In this document: piece after piece, positions 25,367 to 33,464 of the stretch | Numbering within the stretch: the first letter of the stretch is position 1 | How the letters are laid out: each line of letters starts with the position of its first letter | The notes under the pieces: generated by a model | Databases searched by the model: none | What the model was told of the DNA's origin: nothing | Seen by the model: only the letters and a program-made list of their open reading frames with translations | Source: Crocinitomicaceae bacterium | Lineage (GTDB): Bacteria; Bacteroidota; Bacteroidia; Flavobacteriales_D; Crocinitomicaceae | Direction: 5' to 3' | Length of the DNA stretch: 49,655 bases | Assembly: GCA_029238665.1 (NCBI GenBank) | Contig: JAQWFQ010000034.1 | Span: 1 to 49,655, forward strand | Translations under genes and position numbers: made by a program

Positions 25367-26638
25367 ATGCTAGAGATACAACGCATTAGAAACGAGAAAG
25401 AAGAAATCATTGAAGGGCTAAAGAAACGTCATTTTGACGCGGCACCAATTGTAGCAGAAGTTTTGTCTATTGATGAAGAATGGAGAGCTAAGAAAGGAGA
25501 GCTGGAATTGGTAGCTTCCCAAATGAATCAGATTTCGAAAAAAATTGGTGTTCTCTTTGGTCAAGGTAAGCAAGATGAAGCAAATGCAGCAAAAGCTGAA
25601 ACTGCAGTTTTAAAAACACAGGAGTCTGCGTTGAAATCTGAAGTGGATGAACTTGACCAAAAACTTGTAGCGTTGATGTATCAACTCCCAAATGTTCCGA
25701 ACTCCTTAGTAAAAGCAGGGAAGAGTGAATTAGACAATGAGACAGTTGAAACATTTGGATCAACTCCAGAGTTCGGGTTTAAACCGCTTCCTCATTGGGA
25801 AATTACAGATAAGTTTAATTTAATTGATTTTGAATTAGGTGTTAAAATTACGGGGGCTGGCTTTCCCGTTTATAAAGGAAAGGGGGCTAAGCTTCAGCGT
25901 GCGTTAATCAGTTTCTTTTTGGAAGAAGCCGACAAACGTGGTTATGAAGAGCACATTCCACCACTATTAGTTAATGAAGCTTCAGGTTACGGTACAGGTC
26001 AACTTCCAGATAAAGAGGGACAAATGTACTATGTCAATGAAGATGATTTGTATTTGATTCCAACCGCAGAGGTTCCTCTGACAAACATTTATAGAAATGT
26101 AATGTTGCCAGACGAAAACTTTTCGATTAAGCTAACAGGATTTACACCATGTTTTAGAAGAGAAGCGGGGTCTTATGGAAAAGATGTACGTGGTTTAAAT
26201 CGTCTACATCAGTTTGATAAAGTAGAGATTGTTCGTATTGAACACCCTTCTAATTCTGAGAACGCATTAAACGAAATGATTGATCATGTAAAAAGCTTAT
26301 TAGAAAAATTAGGACTTCAATATAGAGTATTACGTTTATGTGGAGGAGACACAGGTTTTGCTGCTGCAATGACCTATGATTTTGAAGTGTATTCCGCTGC
26401 ACAAGAAAAATGGTTAGAAGTAAGTTCAGTTTCTAGGTTTGACACCTTTCAATCAACACGCTTGAAATTAAGGTTCAAAAATGCGAACAAAAAAGCCCAA
26501 CTGTGTCATACCTTAAATGGGTCGGCATTAGCGCTTCCAAGAATTGTAGCTGCGCTATTGGAAAATCATCAAACAGAAGAAGGTGTTAACATTCCAGAAT
26601 CACTGCATAAGTTTACAGGCTTTGAAAAAATAGATTAG
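25367..26638 (+). CDS. serS: Seryl-tRNA synthetase
   Basis: Charges tRNA-Ser with serine. The 423-residue class II synthetase has an N-terminal helical arm (about residues 1-110, coiled coil) that contacts the tRNA. The catalytic domain includes TAEVPLTN near 233, motif 2 FRREAGSYGKDVRGLNRLHQF near 264-284, and motif 3 LNGSALALPRIVAALLENHQ near 384-403. ATG lies in an A-rich context. Its own terminator follows. Confidence 0.97.
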   Translation: MLEIQRIRNEKEEIIEGLKKRHFDAAPIVAEVLSIDEEWRAKKGELELVASQMNQISKKIGVLFGQGKQDEANAAKAETAVLKTQESALKSEVDELDQKLVALMYQLPNVPNSLVKAGKSELDNETVETFGSTPEFGFKPLPHWEITDKFNLIDFELGVKITGAGFPVYKGKGAKLQRALISFFLEEADKRGYEEHIPPLLVNEASGYGTGQLPDKEGQMYYVNEDDLYLIPTAEVPLTNIYRNVMLPDENFSIKLTGFTPCFRREAGSYGKDVRGLNRLHQFDKVEIVRIEHPSNSENALNEMIDHVKSLLEKLGLQYRVLRLCGGDTGFAAAMTYDFEVYSAAQEKWLEVSSVSRFDTFQSTRLKLRFKNANKKAQLCHTLNGSALALPRIVAALLENHQTEEGVNIPESLHKFTGFEKID

Positions 26639-26644
26639 AAAGAG

Positions 26645-26673
26645 GGGTGTTTCGAAAGTGACACCCTTTTTTT
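26645..26673 (+). terminator. Intrinsic terminator of serS
   Basis: GGGTGT (26645-26650) pairs with ACACCC (26661-26666) around ten bases and is followed by seven T (26667-26673), six bases after the serS stop. Confidence 0.8.
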
Positions 26674-26765
26674 AGCTTTAATTACTCCTAAATCTGTATA
26701 AAATATAGGGGAACGCATGTTATATTGATAAAAGGGTCTTGATTCAGAAGTAACTTTATATATTT

Positions 26766-27329
26766 ATGAATATGAAACATGGTGTGTTTTTAATTCTACT
26801 ACTCTTATTTTCTTCTTGCGTGGATCTTAAAAAGCCTGAGCAGTTAAAATCAATGGATACACTTTCGTTGAAGCTGTCAGAAAGCCAAGGTCTTAAACAC
26901 GAGCTGATGGATTCAGTTCAGCTTTATTTAAATAAAATAACAACCTTAGATAGCCTTTTAAAGCACACCTATAGCAATGATACTTTGAGCTATCTTACTG
27001 CTCAAACAATTGATTCTTTTATCTTACTTAAAGAGGAGTTTCCAGCGTTAAATTCTATTATTACTACCATTGATTCAGCAATAATCCTTAAGCGAAATTC
27101 AATTGAATGTTTAAGTCGTGATGTTAAGCAAGGCAGGGGCATTCAATCAAAATATGCTGAATTTATTGCTTTTGAGCAGGCTGAAGTGATTAAGATCGAC
27201 AAGCAGCTAACAAAGAGTCAGCTGCGTTTAATCCAATTAATAGAGTCATTTAACACCTTATTTCCGAAACTCAACGATTACCTTTCATCCTCGATGAGGC
27301 GTAGTGGTTATACAAATGAGAACGAATGA
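26766..27329 (+). CDS. Unknown lipoprotein, helical
   Basis: The 187-residue product has a lipoprotein signal peptide with lipobox LFSSC (Cys near residue 19). The rest is predicted helical with heptad-like leucine and isoleucine patterns (LKLSESQGLKHELMDSVQL, LRLIQLIESFNTLF), so a coiled coil is likely. No family is recognised. A second ATG two codons downstream (26772) may be the true start. Its TGA overlaps the ATG of the next gene (ATGA), which ties it to the TPR protein. A membrane-anchored partner of that protein is a reasonable inference. Confidence 0.7.
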   Translation: MNMKHGVFLILLLLFSSCVDLKKPEQLKSMDTLSLKLSESQGLKHELMDSVQLYLNKITTLDSLLKHTYSNDTLSYLTAQTIDSFILLKEEFPALNSIITTIDSAIILKRNSIECLSRDVKQGRGIQSKYAEFIAFEQAEVIKIDKQLTKSQLRLIQLIESFNTLFPKLNDYLSSSMRRSGYTNENE

Positions 27330-29158
27330 AGTATATAATTTTTTTATGGGTAGTCTTTTTGTCTAACTGTAGTTTCTCTCAAACAACAGATCAACAGTTG
27401 GCGCAGTATTATTATTCATCAGAAGAATACGATAAAGCACTAGGGTATTATAATAAACTGTATAAAAAGGCAGCCACAAAATTTAATTTTGATCGCGTTT
27501 TAGATTGTCTTATTCAAACAGGAGATGATAAGTCTGCTGAAAAAATGTTAAAAAAAGCCGTAGGTAAAAACCGCGCAAATAAAGAATATTCAATTGCTTT
27601 AGGCACTTTTTATGAAGCGCGAAATGAGGGTGAAAAAGCAGCCAAAATATACAAGCGACTTATCGATGAGTTACAGCCAAGTTCGGGACAGGTTGTTGGC
27701 CTGTATAATGCATTTAAAGCAAAAGGAAAAAGTGACTTGAGTTTTAAAACACTGGAGCAAGGAAGGAAGCTTTTAAAAAAGGGCTACCCACTGAACTTTC
27801 AGTATGCGGAATATTATGGCTCAATTGGAGATACGAAAAAAATGATCAATGAATACCTGGGAATGATAGACTATCATCGTGCTCACATGGCAAATGTTAA
27901 GCGTATTCTGGGTGCTCAAATTGATTTTACAAATGAGGCATCTGAGGCGTATGACTTGTTGCGTGAAGCATTGATTGAACGTACTCAAAAGAATCCAGGC
28001 GATTTAAATTATTCCGAAATGTTGACGTGGTTGTTTATTCAAAGGAAAAACTTTTCTGCAGCTTTAGTTCATATTAAAGCACTGGATAAACGAAGTTTAG
28101 AAAATGGTAGGCAGCTCTATCGCTTTGGGTCAGTTTGTGTTGAGAATAACGATTTTAGAACAGCACGTAGAGCATATAAATCGGTGTTGACCCTTGGTGT
28201 AGAATCGCCTTATTTTTTAAAATCGCAGAATGCATTGTTAAATGTAAATTTCCTCGAAGTGACCTCCAATCGAAATTTTAACCAAGTGGAATTAAATGAG
28301 ATTGTTGAAGAATACCGGGATGTACTTAGTATATATGGGAAGGGAAAGACAACATTAGCCGTTATGCTTGAGTTGGCTCACATTCAGGCGTTTTATGCGA
28401 ATCAAGGAAGAGAGGCCTTGGCTTTACTCAATGAGGCGTTATTGATTCGAGGGTTAAGGCCAAAAGAATTGGCAGAGGTTAAGATGAAACTTTCAGATAT
28501 CCATGTATTGCATGGCGATGTTTGGGAAGCTTCGTTATTATATATGCAGGTAGATGCGGATTTTAAATTTGAGCCAATTGGGCACGAAGCAAAATTTAAA
28601 AATGCGCGTATTTTCTATTACGATGGTGAGTTTGAATTTGCGCAATCACAACTGGATGTTTTAAAGCAGTCAACGACAAAATTAATCGCCAATGACGCCT
28701 TGAAATTATCCTTATTGATTCTAGACAATTACGGATTGGATAGTAATTATATTGCCATGTCCTTATTTGCGCATGCAGACTTATTGATTGAACAGCACCG
28801 TTACGACGAGGCATTTCAATTGTTTGATAGTATTGTGAAGGAATACCCTGCACACAGTTTAGGAGATGAGATTTTATTGAAAAAATCACATTCATATCAA
28901 TTGCGAGGACAGTGGAATAAAGCAATTTCTAGTTTAGAAGAGTTAATGAAATACTACCCAGATGATATTTTGGCGGATGATGCTTTGTTCCAACTGGGAA
29001 ATATTTATGAAAATCACTTGATGAATAATGAAGTTGCATTAGAATACTACCGTAGAATACTGTTTGACTATAAGGGGAGCTTGTATTCCACAGAGTCGCG
29101 GAAACGATTTCAAGCAATTCGGTCTTTAGAGAAAAATCAGTCGACAGAAGTAAATTAG
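27326..29158 (+). CDS. Exported tetratricopeptide-repeat protein
   Basis: A 610-residue protein with a signal peptide (cleavage near SNCSFSQ). Multiple TPR-like helix pairs run from about residue 22 (QQLAQYYYSSEEYDKALGYYNKLYKKA) to the end. The clearest C-terminal ones contain YDEAFQLFDSIVKEYP, WNKAISSLEELMKYYPDD and EVALEYYRRILFDYKGS. Such arrays form protein-binding superhelices, and here it would act in the periplasm. The last repeats resemble those of BamD/YbgF-like proteins, but no specific role can be assigned. It is translationally coupled to the upstream lipoprotein gene. Confidence 0.8.
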   Translation: MKYIIFLWVVFLSNCSFSQTTDQQLAQYYYSSEEYDKALGYYNKLYKKAATKFNFDRVLDCLIQTGDDKSAEKMLKKAVGKNRANKEYSIALGTFYEARNEGEKAAKIYKRLIDELQPSSGQVVGLYNAFKAKGKSDLSFKTLEQGRKLLKKGYPLNFQYAEYYGSIGDTKKMINEYLGMIDYHRAHMANVKRILGAQIDFTNEASEAYDLLREALIERTQKNPGDLNYSEMLTWLFIQRKNFSAALVHIKALDKRSLENGRQLYRFGSVCVENNDFRTARRAYKSVLTLGVESPYFLKSQNALLNVNFLEVTSNRNFNQVELNEIVEEYRDVLSIYGKGKTTLAVMLELAHIQAFYANQGREALALLNEALLIRGLRPKELAEVKMKLSDIHVLHGDVWEASLLYMQVDADFKFEPIGHEAKFKNARIFYYDGEFEFAQSQLDVLKQSTTKLIANDALKLSLLILDNYGLDSNYIAMSLFAHADLLIEQHRYDEAFQLFDSIVKEYPAHSLGDEILLKKSHSYQLRGQWNKAISSLEELMKYYPDDILADDALFQLGNIYENHLMNNEVALEYYRRILFDYKGSLYSTESRKRFQAIRSLEKNQSTEVN

Positions 29159-29197
29159 TTTTGATTACTGCACTAGGATTTCGTTGGAACGGTAGTT

Positions 29198-29620
29198 TTA
29201 TTCAAAAAAGTCTAAATAAATTTCAAAGGTATTTGGGGAATCTGTGACAAGCTTTAAGATGTAATATGCGTTGTCTGCTGAAGGTGAAATTACCTGATAA
29301 ATTTCACTGTAATAAATACCTCCATAGGAGTAGTTTATAATGATCTCCTGTTTCGACTTATTGAGGTAACTCCAAGAACCATCAATTACATTCTTTCCTG
29401 AAAGTCCAACATCCATTAACACACTACCAAAGTCAAAAGTAATGTGCTCCTTTTCGATGTTGTCATGAATTAAACGCAAGAAGCCACAAACAGAATCGTC
29501 TTGGTTGGGTGTGGTAGCCGACATGCCTATATTGCCATATAAACCTGGTTCAAAGTGCGGTGTATTACACGACACCATTAGCATTAAAAAAGAAATACAG
29601 AACAGTATGTGCTTTAACAT
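29198..29620 (-). CDS. Unknown lipoprotein
   Basis: The 140-residue product has a lipoprotein signal peptide (LMLMVSCNT, Cys near residue 18) followed by a small beta-rich domain. A tail rich in Tyr and Ile (IIINYSYGGIYYSEIYQVI) follows. No family is recognised. It starts ten bases after the stop of the 203-residue gene upstream and is likely co-transcribed with it. Confidence 0.6.
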   Translation of the reverse strand: MLKHILFCISFLMLMVSCNTPHFEPGLYGNIGMSATTPNQDDSVCGFLRLIHDNIEKEHITFDFGSVLMDVGLSGKNVIDGSWSYLNKSKQEIIINYSYGGIYYSEIYQVISPSADNAYYILKLVTDSPNTFEIYLDFFE

Positions 29621-29630
29621 AAAGAATAGT

Positions 29631-30242
29631 CTATTGAGAAATAACCTGAGATTTTAATCCTTCTATAGGGGATTTTGTTGCGCTTAATTCTTCATCAAAC
29701 AATTCAAAAAACTCAATGTTAGAAATTTCAGAGATTAAGAATTCTTCACCCAATTCGTTTATGATAAATGATGTAATTGAATTTTCTACTGCTTCAGAAT
29801 GTTTATGCGCCAATTCGTTAATTTCAAGAACCAATTCAACAGAGCCATCATCTTCTTCAAAGGCATTGTAGTGCCATGTTGAGGTGTCTACAGTAAATAC
29901 ATCGAGTAATTCATCATAAACCTCCAGCTGGTAATTCCATATTTTAGCGGGTTTACTACTGTAGAATAGCCAGTTTAAATGATCGGGAGCTAGCTCAATA
30001 ACTGCCTTACTGATTTTAAGTAATTCACCATCTAAATTTGGTGAAATGGTAAAGAACCATTGATCATTATCATTTTGACCAATATCCCAAGAGAAAGCAC
30101 CGAACCCAAGAATAAATTCATTTAAGACATGAATAATTTTTTCTTGTTCTTTTGAGTCTTTCGTTTGAATACATTTTTGAATACGTGATTCACTTTTAAC
30201 AAACCACCTCCAAAAATCGAGTATATTTTCTTCATTCATCAT
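29631..30242 (-). CDS. Conserved-looking acidic cytosolic protein, unknown function
   Basis: A 203-residue acidic protein without signal peptide or membrane helix. The segment FSWDIGQNDNDQWFFTISPNLDGELL with APDHLNWLFYSSKPAK, then WHYNAFEEDDGSVELVLEI, resembles a widespread uncharacterised bacterial family that I cannot name with certainty. The start could be either of two adjacent ATGs (MMNEEN). Upstream is a weak -7-like box TACTTTAG (complement of 30260-30267), the same variant as before the CotH gene. Confidence 0.6.
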   Translation of the reverse strand: MMNEENILDFWRWFVKSESRIQKCIQTKDSKEQEKIIHVLNEFILGFGAFSWDIGQNDNDQWFFTISPNLDGELLKISKAVIELAPDHLNWLFYSSKPAKIWNYQLEVYDELLDVFTVDTSTWHYNAFEEDDGSVELVLEINELAHKHSEAVENSITSFIINELGEEFLISEISNIEFFELFDEELSATKSPIEGLKSQVISQ

Positions 30243-30332
30243 AGGACCAATATTGAGTGCTAAAGTACAACTTATGCATATAAAAGTAGCTGTGTAAATT
30301 AACGAGAGTTAAAGTAAAGCTATTTTGCTGTA

Positions 30333-31355
30333 TTACCGTGGGAAACTAAACCGCTTATTATACAGGAAATCTTTATCGGTTAAGGTTTTAAGAAAAGCAA
30401 TTAAATCTTTTTTTTCATTGGAAGAGAGCACTATCTTTTTTCTTAATTGGGGGCTTAGTTGCGGATTCTTTATATTAATGTCTTCGGTGTAGTAGTCGAT
30501 TACTTGCCGCAATGTTTTATACCTTCCATCATGCATGTATGGAAAGGTGAATTCAATGTTTCTTAAGGTTGGAACTCTAAATTTTAATGAATCAAGGGGG
30601 TTGTTTGTAATTTTATATCGACCTAAATCATTGAACAACGTATCTATTGGTATCCCATTATTTTCAAAACGATTGCTGTTGAAGAGTGGGGCAGTATGGC
30701 AATTGTTACAGTTTTTCTTAAATAATTTTAAACCATTCTCCTCTTGTTGTGTAAATGAACGATCTTTTTTAAGGTACTGATCATATTTGGAATTGGACGA
30801 TATTAAACTGCCTGTAAATTGTGTCAAAGCCTTTAAAAAAGAAGAAGAACTTACTATACTGTCATTAAAAGCTTCAAAGAAAAGAGCCGTATAAGTTTCA
30901 GAAGAATTTAAATAATTTAATACATTAATTAGTGAGTTATCCATTTCTGCAGGGTGTTCTATTGGATTTATGGGTTGAAGTTCTATGTGATTTACACCAC
31001 CATCCCAATGAAAGCTAGTATTCCATATTAAGTTAATGAGCGCAGGAGCATTTCTAGTTCCTTTTTTTCCATCAATACCATGACTCACCCGATGATCTAC
31101 ATGAGCGAATCCGGTATATTGTAAGTGACAATGCGCACAAGAAATTGTATTGTTTCGGGATAGCCCAGGGTCATAAAAAAGTTTTCTACCCAACTTGAAC
31201 CCTGCTTCTGTAATTGGATTGTTTTCAAAATTATAATTTGGTTTCGGCCAATTTTTTGGTGGAGTTATTTTAGATATAACAGTGCGGTCATTATAATTGA
31301 ACCCAAAAATAAATAACGATGAAATGATGAAGATAAGGGTAAGTAGCTTAGTCAC
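30333..31355 (-). CDS. MbnH/MauG-like di-haem cytochrome c peroxidase family enzyme
   Basis: A 340-residue exported protein (signal segment near 5-19) with two c-type haem sites, CAHCH (Cys73, Cys76, His77) and CNNCH (Cys216, Cys219, His220). It also has the family motifs GTRNAPALINLIW, FHWDGGVNHIELQ, NPIEHPAEM and PYMHDGR (274-276 region). This is the bacterial cytochrome c peroxidase/MauG superfamily. Because it directly follows and overlaps (8 bases) an MbnP-like gene, it is best read as an MbnH homologue. MbnH is a peroxide-using enzyme that turns a tryptophan of MbnP into kynurenine to build a copper site. It could instead be a plain H2O2-detoxifying peroxidase. The start is GTG. Confidence 0.85.
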   Translation of the reverse strand: MTKLLTLIFIISSLFIFGFNYNDRTVISKITPPKNWPKPNYNFENNPITEAGFKLGRKLFYDPGLSRNNTISCAHCHLQYTGFAHVDHRVSHGIDGKKGTRNAPALINLIWNTSFHWDGGVNHIELQPINPIEHPAEMDNSLINVLNYLNSSETYTALFFEAFNDSIVSSSSFLKALTQFTGSLISSNSKYDQYLKKDRSFTQQEENGLKLFKKNCNNCHTAPLFNSNRFENNGIPIDTLFNDLGRYKITNNPLDSLKFRVPTLRNIEFTFPYMHDGRYKTLRQVIDYYTEDINIKNPQLSPQLRKKIVLSSNEKKDLIAFLKTLTDKDFLYNKRFSFPR

Positions 31356-31987
31356 TTATTGAAAATATTGTGGGAAGTAATTTTGAAATTTCAACAGCCT
31401 TTACTCCCGGAATCATGATGCTGTTTTGAGTATTTATATTCAGTTTGTTTAATAACAATGTTGGCTCAACATTAATGGTTAAAGAATCGTTGAGTTTTGA
31501 TTTAAGAGGTATTATCATGCGTTGAGCGGTGGCTTGAATTCCATTATAGCCACCAATATGGAGCTCAATAGGGTAGGTGTTCCCTCCCTTTGTGAAGTCG
31601 CCTTCGAGTTTAAAGTTAATATACCCAGAGTTCCATGCCCAATACATTCCTTTAACAGGGTCTAGATCTCCATCAAGAATGCCTGAAACATTGACAAGAC
31701 TATCTGTACCAATTAGAAATTGAATGGATTCAATCTCATCTGAGTTATCCAGATAAATGATTTGACTTTTTAAAAGTTCTTGATCTATGAGGTAGCACTG
31801 GTTTTTTTCTTCGTGAACATGTCCGTTTTTTTAGGTTTAACTTAATGGATGAAATGTAAAACTTAAATGTTTTTTGTTTGAACGAAGCGTCTGTTATGAA
31901 GTTAAATGTAAGGGGTGTCTTTTTTATTGAAGACTGACCAAATGCAATCGTACTGAGGGTAATTAAAATAAAGACGAGTCTCACCAT
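31348..31987 (-). pseudogene. MbnP-like copper-binding protein gene, frameshifted
   Basis: Two frames make up one gene. From ATG at 31987 the first frame encodes a signal peptide and PLTFNFITDASFKQ...YISSIKLNLK, then derails. Removing one A from the seven-A run (T7 at 31826-31832 on the plus strand) continues the protein as NGHVHEEKNQCYLIDQELLK...GILDGDLDPVKGMYWAWNSGY...IELHIGGY to the stop at 31348, about 212 residues. The total of 640 bases is one more than a multiple of three, as expected for a single insertion. The motifs GMYWAWNSGY (W116, W118), HVH and LHIGGY fit the MbnP family, which binds copper with the help of a kynurenine made by MbnH. The rest of the sequence has not decayed, so the shift is recent, a sequencing error, or rescued by slippage. 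Confidence 0.8.
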
Positions 31988-31995
31988 TTTTTCGT

Positions 31996-32475
31996 TTATC
32001 TTCTTTTATGCTGTCCTCCATGAGGAGGTCCCATTGATCCTGGTGGACGGTGGTGTGCCCGTGAAATGGTTCTACGTATAAATTTCTTTAGTTGTACTTT
32101 TTGGGTTTCATTACAGTTTTTAGAAACTTCATTAAAAAAATTAAATGTCAGGTGTTCAATTTCAGCTTTGGTTGAGTCTAATTTTTGTTGTAGTCTTAAT
32201 ATAGGTCGTTTATCGTTGCCTACAGCATCAAAAAGTTGGTGGCGTAACTCTTGGCTTAAGCGAACCATCGCTTGTTTATTCTGATGGTGATTTCTCTCTA
32301 AGGAGTCTACGGTTATTTTTGCTTGCCCATTTAACGATATTATTTCAGAAATAGGTGGCTTTCCTTTATGACCTGGGCGCCCTGGAGGCCTTCGAAACCA
32401 CATGGCAGAAAGTGCTGCTATATTGATTAACACCAACAAAAGGATAACTAGCTTGTAAAAGCGCACATTTTTCAT
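31996..32475 (-). CDS. Spy/CnrX-like periplasmic heavy-metal sensor protein
   Basis: A 159-residue protein with one N-terminal membrane helix (about 8-25, VILLLVLINIAALSAMWF). A helical, charged periplasmic domain (about 60-135) follows, and a His/Pro-rich tail (RAHHRPPGSMGPPHGGQHKRR). This is the layout of Spy/CpxP/CnrX-type proteins, which sense metals or envelope stress. It overlaps the small membrane protein gene upstream by four bases (ATGA) and is followed by mbnP eight bases later. A role as the sensor that controls the neighbouring sigma/anti-sigma pair is inferred from order. Confidence 0.7.
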   Translation of the reverse strand: MKNVRFYKLVILLLVLINIAALSAMWFRRPPGRPGHKGKPPISEIISLNGQAKITVDSLERNHHQNKQAMVRLSQELRHQLFDAVGNDKRPILRLQQKLDSTKAEIEHLTFNFFNEVSKNCNETQKVQLKKFIRRTISRAHHRPPGSMGPPHGGQHKRR

Positions 32476-32765
32476 AGCTCAATTTGCGTTAGGTAAGAGA
32501 AATGTGAGTCCATTAATTCTGTAGAATTTGAGCTGGACGAAGTATTTGAACTGTACTCGTTCACCGCAATAAAATTCATGCAAATTAAAACAGCAATACT
32601 CGCTGCCACTGACCAAACGACTTTTTTGGGTAGTCTAATATAGCTAACAGAAAGTGTGTTGGGAATACGTTTTAAACGCGCTTGTAACGCCTGACTAGGC
32701 TTTGCTTGATTAATGTACACTTCCGTATCCATGATTTGGTTTATCCACTGTTCTTTTCTTTCCAT
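32472..32765 (-). CDS. Small membrane protein, probable anti-sigma factor
   Basis: A 97-residue protein with a polar cytoplasmic N-terminus (MERKEQWINQIMDTEVYINQ), a single membrane helix near 48-66 (VVWSVAASIAVLICMNFIAV), and a short Ser/Asn-rich outer tail. No zinc-binding HxxxCxxC is present, so it is not a ZAS-type anti-sigma. Its size and single helix recall CnrY. It follows the ECF sigma gene by 39 bases and overlaps the Spy/CnrX-like gene by four, which supports the anti-sigma reading. Confidence 0.6.
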   Translation of the reverse strand: MERKEQWINQIMDTEVYINQAKPSQALQARLKRIPNTLSVSYIRLPKKVVWSVAASIAVLICMNFIAVNEYSSNTSSSSNSTELMDSHFSYLTQIEL

Positions 32766-32804
32766 CTATTCTTTAGTTGTCATTTTATTAAATTACTTGT
32801 GGTT

Positions 32805-33392
32805 TTAACGTTCATTTTTTTCAAAATAATCGGATAATAGTTCTCTTAAGCGTTTTTTTGCTCTAAATAAGAGTGACTCAACAGAAGAAATTGATGTGTG
32901 CATTATCTCAGCAACTTCAGCATAACTTACCCCTTCAATCTTATGCATTGTAAATGCTATTTTTTGATTTTCTGACAATTGATCTAAGGCTTCAAAGAAA
33001 ATTTTAGCACGTTCTTTATCTTCAAGAAGCACACCAGGATGATTAAAATTGATAATTTGATTAGGTAGAAAATGAGTATCCTCTCGTTCAATGGTTGTCA
33101 ATCTTCCCAAACGTTTTTTACGTGTCTTACTTCGGAGAAATTCTTTACTCTTATTTAGGGCAATTGAATAGATCCACGTAGATAATTTTGACTTGCCTTT
33201 AAACCCATCAATTCCTAAGTAGATAGAAGTAAATACTTCTTGGGTTACATCTTCCGCATCTTCGTTGTTTCTAAGCAGATTGACACATGTGTTAAACACT
33301 TTTCCGGTGTATGAATCAACAAGTAAGGAAAAGGCTCTATCCTTATCGTGTTTTACCAATTCAAGTAATGATATGTCAGTTATTTCTAGCAA
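32805..33392 (-). CDS. ECF-type RNA polymerase sigma factor
   Basis: A 195-residue sigma-70 family protein of the extracytoplasmic-function group. Region 2 covers about 20-90 (FSLLVDSYTGKVFNTCVNLL, DAEDVTQEVF, STWIYSIALNKSKEFLRS). Region 4 covers 135-185 (LSENQKIAFTMHKIEGVSYAEVAEIMHTS...RAKKRLRELL). Region 3 is absent, as in all ECF factors. The frame begins with TTG at 33392 and no ATG is available near, so TTG is the likely start. It heads the cluster sigma - anti-sigma-like - metal-sensor-like - MbnP - MbnH, and is expected to transcribe that cluster when its anti-sigma releases it. Confidence 0.88.
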   Translation of the reverse strand: MLEITDISLLELVKHDKDRAFSLLVDSYTGKVFNTCVNLLRNNEDAEDVTQEVFTSIYLGIDGFKGKSKLSTWIYSIALNKSKEFLRSKTRKKRLGRLTTIEREDTHFLPNQIINFNHPGVLLEDKERAKIFFEALDQLSENQKIAFTMHKIEGVSYAEVAEIMHTSISSVESLLFRAKKRLRELLSDYFEKNER

Positions 33393-33464
33393 ACTTTGTG
33401 TAATATAGTGGATAACTTTTGAATTGGTTTCATTGGACCATGGCTGAATTGTTAATTTTACCTT

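Noticed and set aside
31826-31832. Programmed -1 frameshifting at the A7 run of mbnP
   Set aside because: A -1 shift leads to a stop within about 13 codons. The productive frame needs a one-base skip (or one A fewer), so standard -1 slippery-site decoding does not explain it.
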